DNA of 64,000 bases from positions 1-64,000 of the forward strand of contig DATGZX010000422.1 in assembly GCA_035296965.1 (NCBI GenBank), given 5' to 3'. This document shows, one piece after another, positions 1-7,517 of the stretch. Position 1 is the stretch's first letter. Each line of letters starts with the position of its first letter. The notes under the pieces were generated by a model. The model saw nothing but the letters and a program-made list of their open reading frames with translations. It did not search any database and was not told where the DNA came from. Both the position numbers and the translations under genes were made by a program. This stretch comes from DATGZX01 sp035296965 (GTDB taxonomy: Bacteria > Planctomycetota > Planctomycetia > Gemmatales > Gemmataceae).

Positions 1-150
1 CCGGTCGTGCCCCTACCGCTGCCTCCCTGACCACGCACGACGCGCCCGCGCATGTTCTACTCCTCCGCGGCAGGCCTTTTCAGATACTTCGCCCCCTAAG
101 CGCTCCCGAGCCATAGGTACGCGCTAACAAATTACAGCGAACCTTCAGTA
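1..150. other. Left edge, no gene supported
   Basis: No reading frame with a recognisable product or a convincing ribosome binding site is visible here. It may hold the tail of a gene that begins outside the window, but no frame supports that clearly. Confidence 0.4.
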
Positions 151-194
151 GTCTAAAACCCTCACCCCCGAAGTCTAAAACCCTCACCCCCGAC
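151..194. repeat. 22-bp tandem duplication
   Basis: Two head-to-tail copies of a 22-base unit beginning GTCTAAAACCCTCACCCCCG lie at 151-172 and 173-194 and differ only in the last base. The second copy runs into the left arm of the family B palindrome that follows. Confidence 0.85.
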
Positions 195-358
195 CCCTCT
201 CCCTTGAGTACAAGGAGCCCGCTGAAAAAGGGGTCTGACCCCCTACGAAGCTTCACTGATTTCCCGCTTTCTTGGGGATCAGCCACCATTCGTGGAAGGG
301 GTCAGACCCCTTTTTCAGCAGCCTCACAAGGGAGAGGGGAGAGCTTGTCGGGTAGACT
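194..358. repeat. Family B palindromic element, interrupted copy
   Basis: A perfect 13-base inverted repeat (CCCCTCTCCCTTG at 194-206, complement at 327-339) brackets another element at 221-319. Read on the minus strand, the right end (about 334-358) contains CCGACAAGCTCTCCCCTC, the same end sequence as the copy at 13941-14078. The simplest reading is one family B palindrome that later received a family A palindrome in its loop. Confidence 0.7.
221..319. repeat. Family A palindromic element, copy 1 (nested)
   Basis: Terminal inverted repeats of 22 bases begin GCTGAAAAAGGGGTCTGACC on the left and are matched on the right by GGGGTCAGACCCCTTTTTCAGC read as its complement. Each arm contains the sub-palindrome GGGGTC-N-GACCCC. 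The interior differs from copies 2, 4, 5 and 6, so this is a diverged subtype. Confidence 0.85.
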
Positions 359-535
359 ATTATGAGACGCCTCCGAGTTGCAACGCGTTGGTGGCTTCCC
401 TGAATTCGCGGCGTTACCCAGACCAATGCAAATAACGTGGTGGACAAGAACCTCATCTTGACACTCGCGTTGGGTTTGACTATCGCTCTCCCTCCCTCTG
501 CGCGGAAGTGCTACCTCAACCTCAGGGACGGACCC

Positions 536-2872
536 ATGAGAGCGACGGCCCATGTAATCATGCCGGCAGGCCGGACAGCCGCGGCGCTGATGGGGATGCT
601 CCTGTGCGTCGCAATTACTTTAGCCCAGGCGAAGCCGGAGAAGGTCCTCATCGACGACGTCATCCCAGAAGGCAACCATGCCGTTCCCACCCAGAAGATC
701 ATCAGTCTCATCAAGACAAGACCCGGCGGCGAATACAAGCAGGAAGTCATAAACGAGGACGTGCGCAAACTGTCTGAGACGCATCTGTTTGCGAACGTCC
801 GCGTTTACACGCAGCGCACGCCGGATAACAAATTGAAGGTATATTTCATCGTCGCGGAATTCCCCAGCAGCATTCAAGACATTGAATACCGCGGAGCCAA
901 GCACCTTAGGCCGGACGAACTGGAAACCGTGACTGGCTTGCGCAAAGGCGCGCCGCTCAATCCCATCCAGAACACGATGGCCTGCCGGGCAATTGTGCGC
1001 CGCTACAAAGACATGGGCCGCATGTTCGCCAGCGTCGATTTGCTCGAGGGCGACAAACCGGGCGACGCGAAGGTTGTGTTCAACATCACGGAGGGGCCGG
1101 TCGTCAAGGTCCACAAAATCGCCTTCGCCGGAAATACGTTCGTCAGCTCGGCTCGGCTCAACACGCAAGTCGACTCCTATTGCGAAGTCTTCGGCGTCTT
1201 CGGCGGCACTTTCGAGGAAGATAAAGTCGAACATGATGTCGTCAAGTTGGAGGAATACTACCGAAGTTTCGGTTTCCACGACGTGAAAGTGGGCCGCGAT
1301 TTGGAATGGGAAGAAGACCACCGGCACGTACGGCTCGTCTTCCACATCAATGAAGGAATTCGCTATCGCGTCACGAAGATCCAGATCGACGGCAACAAAA
1401 ACCAATCTACGGATAAGCTCCTCACCAACATCAAGCAGGTTTCAGGTGAGTACTACAACAAGGCAAAGACCGACGCGGACCAAGCGTCGATCAAGAATCT
1501 CTACGGCTATGCAGGCTACGGCGTCACGGTCCGTGAGCAGGATTTTTATCCCGCGCTCGGGGAAATGGCCGTCCATTACGAAATTCAGGAGCGTCCACCC
1601 GCCCGGGCGGGTAATATCGTCCTTTCCGGCAACACCGTAACGAAAGACAATATTATCTTGAGGCAGCTTGGTGTCTTCCCTGGCCAAGTACTCCAATACC
1701 CCGAGCTGGGCCTGGCAGAGCGCAATTTGGCGCGCCTTAATATCTTCGACGTCACTCCGGATCACCGTCCCACGGTAAGCGTCATCGATCCGGAAGGTCC
1801 GGCGGAGTACAAGGACATCCTCGTCAACGTCCACGAGACGCAAACCGGCAGCTTGATCTTCGGCGTCGGCGTCAATTCGGACGCGGGATTGACCGGCAGC
1901 GTCGTGCTCAATGAACGGAACTTCGACATCACCCGGATTCCGCGAAGTTGGGATGATTTGCTCAGTGGGGAAGCGTTTCGAGGAGCCGGCCAGGAACTCC
2001 GTATCCAGGCCATGCCTGGCACCCAGGTGCAGCAGTACAGCGCCACTTTCCGCGAGCCTTCGCTGTTTGACAGCCCGTACAGCCTGACCCTGGGCGCCTA
2101 CTACAACGAGCGCATTTATAACGAGTACACGGATACGCGACTGGGAACGAAGATCTCAATGGCCCGCAAGCTAAATCGCTATTGGAGCATTTCAGAGACC
2201 CTGCGGCTCGAAGACGTCGGCATTCACAACGTGGCTTCCTTCGAACCGGAAATCTTTCAGCAAGCCGACGGCAGCCATTTCCTGGGCGGCCTGCGGACCT
2301 CCGTCACCAGAGATTCGCGAGACAATTTCCTCAGGGCCACCGAGGGCAGCCTGCTGGATATCTCTTTCGAGCAGTGCTTTGGAGACTACACCTTTCAGAA
2401 GGCTGAAATCGAGGGGAACAAGTACTTCACGATTTACGAGCGTGCTGACGGCAGCGGCCGTCACGTCCTGGCTGCTCGAACAGACCTGGCATGGGCCGGT
2501 TCCGAGACGCCCTTTTTCGAACGCTACTACGCCGGCGGCTACCACAGCATGCGCGGCTTTGAGTTCCGCGGCATCAGCCCCACCATCGACGGCTACGCGG
2601 TCGGCGGCGACTTCATGTTCCTGAACAGCCTGGAGTACCAGATCCCCATCCTTGCCAACGATCAACTCTATGGGGTATTCTTCGTAGATTCAGGTACCGT
2701 GGAAAGCTCGGTGGAAATCAAGGATTATCGCGTTGCGGTAGGAGCCGGACTTCGCATCGTCGTCCCGATGCTCGGGCCGGTGCCGATCGCCCTGGACCTG
2801 GGCTTTCCTATCGTCAAGGGGCCAAACGATCACGAGCAGGTCTTCAGCTTCTGGGTCGGCTTCTTCCATTGA
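536..2872 (+). CDS. bamA: BamA/Omp85-family outer-membrane assembly protein
   Basis: This 778-residue protein has the layout of the BamA subunit that inserts beta-barrel proteins into the outer membrane. A signal peptide at residues 1-32 ends in ITLAQA. Tandem POTRA domains fill roughly residues 35-430 (repeats of the form 'I.GN..........'), and an Omp85-type C-terminal barrel follows, with the motif RGFEFRGISP near the position of the conserved RGF. The ATG at 536 follows AGGGACGG at a good distance. An in-frame GTG at 437 would add 33 residues before the signal peptide and is rejected. The chain ends in WVGFFH, not the usual terminal Phe/Trp. The gene stands alone and converges on the next one 14 bases away. 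TamA or another Omp85 member is possible. Confidence 0.9.
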   Translation: MRATAHVIMPAGRTAAALMGMLLCVAITLAQAKPEKVLIDDVIPEGNHAVPTQKIISLIKTRPGGEYKQEVINEDVRKLSETHLFANVRVYTQRTPDNKLKVYFIVAEFPSSIQDIEYRGAKHLRPDELETVTGLRKGAPLNPIQNTMACRAIVRRYKDMGRMFASVDLLEGDKPGDAKVVFNITEGPVVKVHKIAFAGNTFVSSARLNTQVDSYCEVFGVFGGTFEEDKVEHDVVKLEEYYRSFGFHDVKVGRDLEWEEDHRHVRLVFHINEGIRYRVTKIQIDGNKNQSTDKLLTNIKQVSGEYYNKAKTDADQASIKNLYGYAGYGVTVREQDFYPALGEMAVHYEIQERPPARAGNIVLSGNTVTKDNIILRQLGVFPGQVLQYPELGLAERNLARLNIFDVTPDHRPTVSVIDPEGPAEYKDILVNVHETQTGSLIFGVGVNSDAGLTGSVVLNERNFDITRIPRSWDDLLSGEAFRGAGQELRIQAMPGTQVQQYSATFREPSLFDSPYSLTLGAYYNERIYNEYTDTRLGTKISMARKLNRYWSISETLRLEDVGIHNVASFEPEIFQQADGSHFLGGLRTSVTRDSRDNFLRATEGSLLDISFEQCFGDYTFQKAEIEGNKYFTIYERADGSGRHVLAARTDLAWAGSETPFFERYYAGGYHSMRGFEFRGISPTIDGYAVGGDFMFLNSLEYQIPILANDQLYGVFFVDSGTVESSVEIKDYRVAVGAGLRIVVPMLGPVPIALDLGFPIVKGPNDHEQVFSFWVGFFH

Positions 2873-2886
2873 GAAGCCATACTCGG

Positions 2887-3258
2887 CTAGTCTTCCGCAT
2901 AAGGCATAAGCTGTGCCGGAGCCGTCACGTATGGCGCCATCTCCGTCATGTGCGTGCTGACCCATGGGAAGGGCCGACCGTTGTAGAGGTAATACGCGCC
3001 ATAAGGAGAAAGAACAACCCGCGGACGGAAGTGTCCAAACCGGTCGACGGCGTAGAATTGCCAGACGTCGTAGCGACTTGTTCGATAATAGCTGGGTGGA
3101 ATGGCCAGATCGCCAGCTACTGCCGCCTCGGGCGAAACTTGCTTGGGCTGCGGGAGTTGTTGAGAGGCCGGGGGTTCGTCTCCAAAAAGCTGGTTTGAGA
3201 AAGCCACGTTGAGCAGCAGCATCGTGGCCAGCGCTAGCGGCCGAGTTGACATTTTCAT
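2887..3258 (-). CDS. Small secreted hypothetical protein
   Basis: A 123-residue protein with an N-terminal signal peptide (MKMSTRPLALATMLLLNVAF, cleavage probably near FGDE). The mature part is rich in Tyr, Pro and Phe (SYYRTSRYDVWQFYAVDRFG, then PYGAYYLYNGRPFPW). No catalytic motif is visible. The start at 3258 sits just after GGAAGGAAA; a second ATG two codons inside is also possible. The gene is convergent with the BamA-like gene. Similar short exported Tyr-rich proteins are common in planctomycetes, but I cannot assign a function. Confidence 0.75.
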   Translation of the reverse strand: MKMSTRPLALATMLLLNVAFSNQLFGDEPPASQQLPQPKQVSPEAAVAGDLAIPPSYYRTSRYDVWQFYAVDRFGHFRPRVVLSPYGAYYLYNGRPFPWVSTHMTEMAPYVTAPAQLMPYAED

Positions 3259-3469
3259 TTTCCTTCCCCTGCAAACCTCAAATCACTTGAAAGCGGATGC
3301 TGCCCCGCAGTTTCCGCAGAAACCCCATTCAACCCAGACTAAAGTCAAGAGTCGATGCTGTCGAGCGCAGCACAGGTTGCGCTGAACCGAGAAAAGCCAT
3401 TGCAGCCGGCAAACTCGATACAGCCGGCATTACCCTGCAAGAATCAGGGTTGGTCCCTTTTGCAGCCAG

Positions 3470-4216
3470 CTAACGAGGCAAAGGCCTGCGTAGCAATGTC
3501 TGCAAAACCTCCACGGTGCGATCGATAGCGACCTTGAGGAACGCATGGCCTTTCTCCGCAGTCGCGCGCTCTGGGTAACCCACCGCGCCATGGTCCGTCC
3601 GTTGCATCATGTCTTCAGCGACGTAGAGTCCGCGCAAGATCGGGTCGTCCAAGCAGGGATCGTCCTTGATCTCATCACGACGCACCAGGTCTGGACGCAG
3701 GGCGAGAACCATGGCTGTTTCGAACTCGCAAGCGTGACCCATCGATTTGCGAGGCCCCTCAGCCAGCGCGGCCAGTTCTTTCTCCGCCAGTTCCCAGTAC
3801 GAAGCCGCAGTGAGCAGGCGGTCACGAAAGCGCGGCTGCAGCCGCCGGAGGGCCATGTGCATGGTGTCGATGTTCCCGCCGTGTCCATTGAGCACCAAGA
3901 TCCTGAGGTAGCCGTCTTCAAGGAGGGGCGTGAGCAAGTCGCAAATCAACGTGACATGCGTATCGATCTCCGCAGACAGCGTTGCGCCAAGACGCAAATG
4001 GTGCGAACTGGCCCCAAACCATTGAGTAGGTAGAAGTAGAACCTGTCGAGGCATGCGTTGCTCGACGCCCTCGGCAACCGCAGTGGCGAGCAGCGTATCG
4101 GTGATGGCGGGCAAGTGGCGGCTGTGTTGCTCGCAGGCAGCGATAGGCGCCAGCACAATGCTTTGCTCGCGCGGCACCTGCCGCAGGAGCGGCCATGTCA
4201 TCTCGTGAAATCTCAT
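3470..4216 (-). CDS. Creatininase-family amidohydrolase
   Basis: This 248-residue protein has the creatininase fold signatures: EQHSRHLPAITDT (metal ligands Glu, His and Asp; the usual form is EQHGPHLP), NGHGGN, and ACEFETAMVL near the C-terminal metal site. Members are cyclic-amide hydrolases (creatininase, mycofactocin MftE, FAPy deformylase), so the substrate here is open. The ATG at 4216 (MRFHEMTW) follows GAAAGGGGTG; the frame is open 18 codons further upstream without better support. It is transcribed divergently from the BON lipoprotein gene and has no operon partners. Confidence 0.85.
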   Translation of the reverse strand: MRFHEMTWPLLRQVPREQSIVLAPIAACEQHSRHLPAITDTLLATAVAEGVEQRMPRQVLLLPTQWFGASSHHLRLGATLSAEIDTHVTLICDLLTPLLEDGYLRILVLNGHGGNIDTMHMALRRLQPRFRDRLLTAASYWELAEKELAALAEGPRKSMGHACEFETAMVLALRPDLVRRDEIKDDPCLDDPILRGLYVAEDMMQRTDHGAVGYPERATAEKGHAFLKVAIDRTVEVLQTLLRRPLPR

Positions 4217-4330
4217 TCCACACACCCCTTTCTTTCGTATGCTTTGCCCTTGATGTTCCCTGTTTCGCAAGGCATACTCCGTCGCCGGAAGCCCGGAGTC
4301 AACTCAAAACTGGCGAAGGAGGGCAATCCT

Positions 4331-4747
4331 TTGAAGATAGGCGTTTTCCGGCCAGGCTGCTTGTGCCTTCTGCTGGCCGTGGCTGCCTCTCTATCAGCCG
4401 GCTGCAATAACGAAGATGCCACTCGCATGGCGCGCGTGGGACGCATGGTTTTGGCAAAAGCAGAACTAGTTACGCAGGGGGCCGATGCAAAACTGGCTCG
4501 TGGATGGCAAGCGGTTCACGGCGGTCTGGAGGAGGCTCCGCTCGAGACACGCGTCTCCGCGCGCCTTCGTTGGGACAAGGGCCTAGCCCAGGCCGAGATT
4601 CAGGTGCATGTCGAGGGAAGCGAAGTTGAATTGAAAGGAACCGTCCGGGATGAAGCACAAAAACGCCGGGCCGTGGAGCTGGCCGAAGCGACAGCGGGTG
4701 TGGAGAAGGTGACAGACGCCCTGGAGCTTCCTGCGCAAGATCCGTGA
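4331..4747 (+). CDS. BON-domain lipoprotein (TTG start)
   Basis: A 138-residue lipoprotein. The start is chosen as TTG at 4331 because AAGGAGGG lies 7 bases upstream (4316-4323) and the resulting N-terminus is a compact lipoprotein signal with lipobox LSAGC (Cys25). An ATG at 4058 would overlap the divergent creatininase gene and place the signal in mid-protein. The C-terminal half is a BON domain (IQVHVEGSEVELKGTVRDEA, then GVEKVTDALEL), a fold linked to phospholipid contact and envelope integrity. The lipidated protein is probably anchored in the periplasm. No operon partner is seen. Confidence 0.8.
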   Translation: MKIGVFRPGCLCLLLAVAASLSAGCNNEDATRMARVGRMVLAKAELVTQGADAKLARGWQAVHGGLEEAPLETRVSARLRWDKGLAQAEIQVHVEGSEVELKGTVRDEAQKRRAVELAEATAGVEKVTDALELPAQDP

Positions 4748-4816
4748 GCCGTCCCACCAAGCAACGTACGTTGACTAGGCAGCCTCCCTTGCCGGATTGA
4801 GCGATCTTCTGGCTTC

Positions 4817-4928
4817 GAGCGTGTTGAAAAAGGGGTCAGACCCCCTGGAGAATCGAGGCAATCCGCCCATTTCTGAGGCACCAGGCTCTGCAGAGTTCAA
4901 GGGGTCTGACCCCTTTTTCAACACGCTC
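4817..4928. repeat. Family A palindromic element, copy 2
   Basis: This 112-bp element begins GAGCGTGTTGAAAAAGGGG and ends with the complement, and each arm carries GGGGTC-N-GACCCC. The interior (GGAGAATCGAGGCA, CCCATTTCTGAGGCACCAGG) is in the same orientation as copy 6 and opposite to copies 4 and 5. It lies between the BON lipoprotein and DUF1573 genes, 70 bases after the former's stop. Confidence 0.92.
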
Positions 4929-5016
4929 TTAGAATCCCGCCTTCACGGTTGTCGCCCTCCTCGATAGAATCCCACCTGAATCAGCCGTCCTAAGGAGCCC
5001 CAAGGGGGATGCAAAT

Positions 5017-6027
5017 ATGAGCAAGGTGCTGCTCGCTTTGTTGACATTGGCGTTGGTCAATTCAGGAATCCGTGCCGAAGCCAACTGGGCCGAGCAACTG
5101 ATCACCAAAGGTGGGCTCACACACGATTTCGGCAGCGTCCCGCGCGGTGCTCAGCTCTACCACCAGTACGAGATTACCAACCCGTACGCTGTACCCCTGG
5201 AAATCAGCACGCGCGTCGGCTGCAACTGCGTCACGGTCACCTGCAGTTGCAAGGTGCTCGGGCCCAAGCAAAAGGGCCGCCTTGATGTATTCATGGATGC
5301 AAGGCGATTTGTCGGTGCCAAGAGCGTAAACATATTCTTCAGCGTGGATCATAATCCGGACGCGACTGATCCCAATCAATATTCGTCCACGGCCACCCTG
5401 CAGGTAATGGCGAACAGCAGACAAGATGTTGTCCTGAACCCGGGTCAGATCAGTTTTGGCGTGGTTCCTACAGGGCAGGCCTCTTCGCCCCAGACGCTCG
5501 ACGTGGAGTATGCTGGCGCTCTGAACTGGCGCGTAACTGAGGTCGTCAAGCACACTGCTCCTCTTGATGTTGCGTACAAGGAGATCTATCGCCGGCAGGG
5601 GCAGGTGGGCTACCGCGTCACCGTAGCGCTGAAGCCGGAGGCTCCTCCTGGCCCGTTCAAGTACGAGCTATTGCTGAAAACCAACGATTCCGCTAGCCCT
5701 CTCGTCCCTGTGCTCGTGGAGGCGACGATCCAGTCCAATCTCACGGCCGTGCCTAGCAGGGTGAATGCGGGGCATCTGAAGGTCGGCGAGTCGGTCACGA
5801 AACTGGTCATGGTCAAAGGGTCGAAACCCTTCCGAGTGACTTCGGTCGAAGGACTGGGCGAAGGCCTGGCTGCCGAATTGCCCGGCAAGGCATCGGAAGT
5901 GCAAGTCGTAAAGCTGAAGTGCCAGCCGACCAAGGCGGGCGACATTCGCCGGGAAGTCCTCATCAAGACGGACATGAACCAGGCAGCGCCGATTCCCGTT
6001 ACCATCGACGGGACGGTTGATCCCTGA
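5017..6027 (+). CDS. DUF1573-domain secreted protein
   Basis: A 336-residue exported protein. A signal peptide covers about residues 1-20 (LLALLTLALVNSGIRA). The DUF1573 core follows: THDFGSVPRGAQLYHQYEITNPYAVPLEIS, split by a Cys cluster VGCNCVTVTCSCKVLGP, then two further Ig-like segments (LNPGQISFGVVPTGQ; VNAGHLKVGES). DUF1573 proteins are periplasmic or surface Ig-like modules found in Bacteroidota and Planctomycetota; their function is unclear. The ATG follows AAGGGGGATGCAAAT. The gene is monocistronic, with a purine-rich inverted repeat beginning 73 bases after its stop. Confidence 0.85.
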   Translation: MSKVLLALLTLALVNSGIRAEANWAEQLITKGGLTHDFGSVPRGAQLYHQYEITNPYAVPLEISTRVGCNCVTVTCSCKVLGPKQKGRLDVFMDARRFVGAKSVNIFFSVDHNPDATDPNQYSSTATLQVMANSRQDVVLNPGQISFGVVPTGQASSPQTLDVEYAGALNWRVTEVVKHTAPLDVAYKEIYRRQGQVGYRVTVALKPEAPPGPFKYELLLKTNDSASPLVPVLVEATIQSNLTAVPSRVNAGHLKVGESVTKLVMVKGSKPFRVTSVEGLGEGLAAELPGKASEVQVVKLKCQPTKAGDIRREVLIKTDMNQAAPIPVTIDGTVDP

Positions 6028-6041
6028 TCGCGGGGGCACGG

Positions 6042-6058
6042 CGCAAGCCTGGCTTGCG
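6042..6058. terminator. Short hairpin after DUF1573 gene
   Basis: CGCAAGCCTGGCTTGCG forms an 8-bp perfect stem 14 bases after the stop. There is no U-tract, so termination activity is uncertain. Confidence 0.35.
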
Positions 6059-6100
6059 AAAGCCCAATGTTCGGTCAATCTTCGACCGGCGAGCCAACTC

Positions 6101-6292
6101 TTGAAGGAAGAGTAAGATTCAGAAGGAAGATTACGATTATGAATAAGATGAAGAGCACGATCCAGATTAAGAGTAGGATGTCATCTCTCCGTTTCAGGAA
6201 TAACGCTGCCTACTGAGTCATGCTCTTTCTCATGCTCCTGCTCTTAATCCTCTTCCAAATCTTACTCTTCATCCTAATTCTTTCTCTAATGC
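6101..6292. repeat. Purine-rich long inverted repeat (family C), copy 1
   Basis: The left half is almost pure purine plus T (GAAGGAAGAGTAAGATTC and onward). The right half is its pyrimidine-rich imperfect complement (CTCTTAATCCTCTTCC, TTACTCTTCATCC). The whole matches 47939-48116 across its full length with scattered substitutions. It fills most of the gap between the convergent DUF1573 and ThuA genes. No coding function is apparent. Confidence 0.85.
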
Positions 6293-6357
6293 GTGGGCCG
6301 CCGGTCAACCTATCAGTCGAGGATTGACAGAGGACCAGCCTGGTCGCTGTCCTCCAG

Positions 6358-7155
6358 CTATTTTGTTTCTTCCCTTGGTATCTCGACTTCCCTTGGCCTC
6401 CCTGCTGCCCAGAAGATTCCCTGCGTGATCAGCTTCTGCCACTGCGGGTTCTCCCAGGCTTCTTTGCCGTGGCCCAGCGCGCAGTAAAAAACCCGGCCTT
6501 TGCCGACCTCACGAGTCCAGAGGATGTCCATATTCGCTTTCTGGTCGCTTTCCGGCGGCCTTTCCCGGAAGCGGGCCAGGGTGTGCCGGTCGACGTCGGC
6601 AAAGCGGTGCTTGTACTCCTCGTCCACAATCGAAAACGGGCCCACACCGGCGGTTATCGGATGCTTGGGATCAGCAATGACGATGTTCAGCTTGTGTGTC
6701 CCGGGAATGTGACCGGCGAACTTGGCTCCCAAGAGCCGAAGCCAAACCTGGGAGTTGCCAAAAGTCAAAGAGGCACCGTGAATCGCCACGATGCCGCCGC
6801 CGTCTTCGACGAATCTCTGCAGCGCACGCTCTTGCACTTCATTTAGCTTGTACCCGGAGGTGTAGAAGACCAGCACGTCGTAATCGGCGCGCCTAATGCT
6901 GGAAAGCCGGGCCAGGTGAGCGGGGTCGTCCGGCTTCTTGTCGGGAGGCGGCTCCAGCCGGGTGACCTTCAAGCCACCCACTTTGTTCAGCACTTTTTCG
7001 AGGATGGGAGGCAAATTGCGGATGTCATGATAAGGCTGGCTACCCAGCACGAACAACACGCGCACTGGTTTCCCCTCTTCGGGGGTTGCCGCAGGCAAGG
7101 TCCCGCCGAAAAAGGCGACGACCAGCAAAGGACACAGTTTCCAGCACAGTCGCAT
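6358..7155 (-). CDS. ThuA-domain exported protein
   Basis: A 265-residue protein with a signal peptide (MRLCWKLCPLLVVAFFGGTL, cleavage near PAA). The ThuA/glutamine-amidotransferase-like fold is marked by VRVLFVLGSQPYHDI, DYDVLVFYTSGYKL, VEDGGGIVAIHGAS, HPITAGVGPFSIVDEEY and GRVFYCALGHGKEAW. ThuA-like proteins are tied to sugar catabolism in planctomycetes; no enzyme activity can be fixed from sequence. The ATG at 7155 is preferred over upstream ATGs at 7176 and 7197 because AGGAG lies just before it. It stands alone. Confidence 0.85.
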   Translation of the reverse strand: MRLCWKLCPLLVVAFFGGTLPAATPEEGKPVRVLFVLGSQPYHDIRNLPPILEKVLNKVGGLKVTRLEPPPDKKPDDPAHLARLSSIRRADYDVLVFYTSGYKLNEVQERALQRFVEDGGGIVAIHGASLTFGNSQVWLRLLGAKFAGHIPGTHKLNIVIADPKHPITAGVGPFSIVDEEYKHRFADVDRHTLARFRERPPESDQKANMDILWTREVGKGRVFYCALGHGKEAWENPQWQKLITQGIFWAAGRPREVEIPREETK

Positions 7156-7517
7156 CGTGATCTCCTGGAAGGACATGGGATATTGCAGTGGCTTCATGAT
7201 CGACGCGGCAAGAGTTTATCGGGCGGCAGCCCGACAATGCACGAACAGGCGAGGTAGGAGCACTGGCACAAAATGACGGTGGGACTTCCCTCCCCCTAAG
7301 GCTTGCCTCACCGGTCACTGGAGATTGTACCGGAACGCGGCAGCAGGGAGGATGGGCGGAACATATTTTCCCCGGTTTCGAATGTGTTGGTTTCGGTCCT
7401 CGGCGTTAGCATTCGTGCTTTGGTTTTGATCGGCGTGGAATCATTGGCTGATATTGGGCGGCGGCTGTTCGCATAGAATGGGTGGAAGAGTGCCAGTCCA
7501 TCCCCGCGGAGTCCCCG
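7156..7517. other. Divergent intergenic region
   Basis: This space between the divergently transcribed ThuA and DUF255 genes holds no supported gene. It contains TGGGATATTGCAGTGGCTT (7176-7194), which recurs with one change upstream of the bifunctional nuclease gene. Confidence 0.5.
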
